Shown here: in pieces, positions 62,873 to 64,000 of the stretch
Position numbering within the stretch: the first letter of the stretch is position 1
Layout of the letters: each line of letters begins with the position of its first letter
Notes under the pieces: model-generated
The model's database searches: none
Seen by the model: the letters and a program-made list of their open reading frames with translations, nothing else
Told to the model about the DNA's origin: nothing
Made by a program: the position numbers and the translations under genes
Assembly (NCBI GenBank): GCA_963815495.1
Contig: CAWFGW010000012.1
Coordinates: 1-64,000 of the forward strand
Length of the DNA stretch: 64,000 nt
Source: CAWFGW01 sp963815495
GTDB lineage: Bacteria; Bacteroidota; Bacteroidia; Cytophagales; JAAEPT01
Direction: 5' to 3'

Positions 62873-63919
62873 ATGAAATTATCACAATTTAAATTCAATT
62901 TACCTCAAGACCTATTAGCTGAGTACCCAGCAGAAAATCGTGATGAATCACGCATGATTGTTGTACACAAAGATACTGGTAAGATTGAACACAAAATATT
63001 TAAAGACATTGTTGAGTACTTTGAAGAAGGAGATACCTTCATCATAAATGACACTAAAGTTTTTCCAGCACGACTTTACGGCAACAAAGAAAAAACAGGA
63101 GCAAAAATTGAAGTTTTTCTTTTGAGAGAACTTAACCAAGAAATGCATTTGTGGGACGTTTTAGTTGATCCTGCTAGAAAAATAAGAGTTGGAAATAAAC
63201 TTTACTTTGGTGATAGCGACTTAGTTGCTGAAGTAATTGACAACACCACTTCCAGAGGTAGAACTATTCGATTTTTATTTGATGGTGACGACTCTGAATT
63301 TTACAAAACAATTAACGAATTAGGAGAAACTCCATTACCTAAATACATCAAAAGAGGTGTGGAAGAATCGGACAAAGAACGTTACCAAACAGTATATGCT
63401 AAAAATGTAGGTGCAGTAGCTGCTCCAACCGCTGGTCTTCACTTTACACCTCAAGTATTAAAAAGACTTGAAATCAACGGTATTGAAATGGCAAACCTTA
63501 CACTACACGTAGGTTTAGGTACATTCCGCCAAGTTGATGTAGAAGATTTAACGAAGCACAAAATGGACTCTGAGCACATCATCATTCCTGATGAAACTGC
63601 TGATAAAGTCAATAAAGCTTTAGACAATAAAAAAAGAGTGTGTGCGATCGGAACGACTTCTATGCGATCAATTGAATCATCGGTATCTGCTAATAATAGA
63701 TTAAAGCCTGCTGAAAAATGGACTGATCGATTTATTTTCCCTCCTTACGATTTCAAAATTGCTAATGCATTATTGACTAACCTTCATACACCTGAGTCTA
63801 CTCTATTAATGATGACTTGTGCCTTTGGAGGATATGATTTAGTAATGGAGGCTTACGAACAAGCCGTGAAAGAAAAATATAGATTCTTCAGTTATGGAGA
63901 CTGTATGTTAATCATCTAA
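62873..63919 (+). CDS. queA: S-adenosylmethionine:tRNA ribosyltransferase-isomerase
   Basis: The 348-residue enzyme transfers the ribosyl part of SAM to preQ1 in tRNA, making epoxyqueuosine. Motifs include MKLSQFKFNLPQDLLAEYPA at the start, DTFIINDTKVFPARLYG (about 51), the VDPARKIRVGNKL stretch (about 97), VGAVAAPTAGLHFTPQVL (about 180) and LTLHVGLGTFRQVD (about 205). With the precursor transporter at 293-1081 it shows that queuosine is made or salvaged here. It ends 10 bases before a strong terminator. Confidence 0.96.
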   Translation: MKLSQFKFNLPQDLLAEYPAENRDESRMIVVHKDTGKIEHKIFKDIVEYFEEGDTFIINDTKVFPARLYGNKEKTGAKIEVFLLRELNQEMHLWDVLVDPARKIRVGNKLYFGDSDLVAEVIDNTTSRGRTIRFLFDGDDSEFYKTINELGETPLPKYIKRGVEESDKERYQTVYAKNVGAVAAPTAGLHFTPQVLKRLEINGIEMANLTLHVGLGTFRQVDVEDLTKHKMDSEHIIIPDETADKVNKALDNKKRVCAIGTTSMRSIESSVSANNRLKPAEKWTDRFIFPPYDFKIANALLTNLHTPESTLLMMTCAFGGYDLVMEAYEQAVKEKYRFFSYGDCMLII

Positions 63920-63929
63920 TATTTAAATT

Positions 63930-63959
63930 CAATCGCGACAACGAAACTTGTCGCGATTG
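63930..63959 (+). terminator. intrinsic terminator of queA
   Basis: A 12-bp perfect stem (63930-63941 with 63948-63959) with a 6-base loop is followed by TGTTTTATAT. It separates queA from the next gene, whose ATG is 10 bases beyond. Confidence 0.85.
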
Positions 63960-63968
63960 TTGTTTTAT

Positions 63969-64000
63969 ATGAACCGATATGCAATTATAGTCGCAGGAGG
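63969..64000 (+). CDS. nucleotidyltransferase N-terminus, probably ispD (partial)
   Basis: Only 10 codons are visible: MNRYAIIVAGG to the window end. This is the glycine-rich opening of 2-C-methyl-D-erythritol 4-phosphate cytidylyltransferase (IspD) and related sugar nucleotidyltransferases. IspD is favoured because queA-ispD adjacency is known in Flavobacteriales, from memory. The fragment is too short to be certain. Confidence 0.55.
   Translation, partial: MNRYAIIVAG

Overview
The window is AT-rich DNA from a member of the Bacteroidota, most likely order Flavobacteriales. This rests on family-level recognition, not on a search. The signs are several secreted proteins with type IX secretion (T9SS) C-terminal sorting domains, a DUF2723 membrane protein, an EamA/CPBP/DUF2007 gene mix, the thiS-thiC-thiE order, almost no Shine-Dalgarno sites, and promoters that fit TTG-N18..20-TAnnTTTG. 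No phage, insertion sequence or CRISPR array is visible.

Layout. 1-9 kb: end of an acyl-CoA dehydrogenase, a queuosine-precursor transporter, prephenate dehydratase, an FKBP foldase, then a reverse-strand operon (CPBP protease, DUF2007, cdsA, gdhA, psd) and dus-EamA. 9.3-12.3 kb: nuoA-nuoB-nuoC without nuoD, then two membrane proteins. 12.3-19 kb: surface polysaccharide genes (FemAB-like acyltransferase, Wzi-like porin, ABC exporter, gmhA) and yifB. 19-22 kb: a T9SS metalloprotease. 22-27.4 kb: DUF2723 protein, rlmB, a radical SAM/SPASM protein. 27.5-32.2 kb: a tight operon of a tail-fibre-like S74 protein, an M43-type metalloprotease and three small lipoproteins, with a fourth related lipoprotein next to it. 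32.2-41.9 kb: methyltransferase, asd, DksA-like, scpB, RluB/RsuA-type pseudouridine synthase, tRNA-Phe, a membrane Fe-S redox pair and a PorE-like OmpA lipoprotein. 42-44.9 kb: an AlgJ/MBOAT acetylation pair. 45.2-48.3 kb: thiE-like, thiC and thiS under a TPP riboswitch. 48.3-53.4 kb: a T9SS protein, a degenerate thiamine pyrophosphokinase-like protein, hemerythrin, prmC and ribD. 53.5-62.8 kb: two large, broken surface-protein genes on either side of a DUF559 nuclease gene set among palindrome-bounded repeat blocks. The window ends with queA and the first codons of a probable ispD.

How they fit together. Two operons are shorter than usual for the phylum: nuo stops after C, and thi stops after the first ThiE-like gene. 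Together with gene relics (an SBBP-repeat fragment, a nonsense-mutated delta-60 propeller gene, a frameshifted beta-helix adhesin), this suggests ongoing rearrangement and decay of accessory surface genes. The strongest candidate for something undescribed is the repeat/palindrome array around the DUF559 gene at 55.8-57.3 kb. Next is the multi-lipoprotein/M43/S74 operon at 27.5-31.5 kb.
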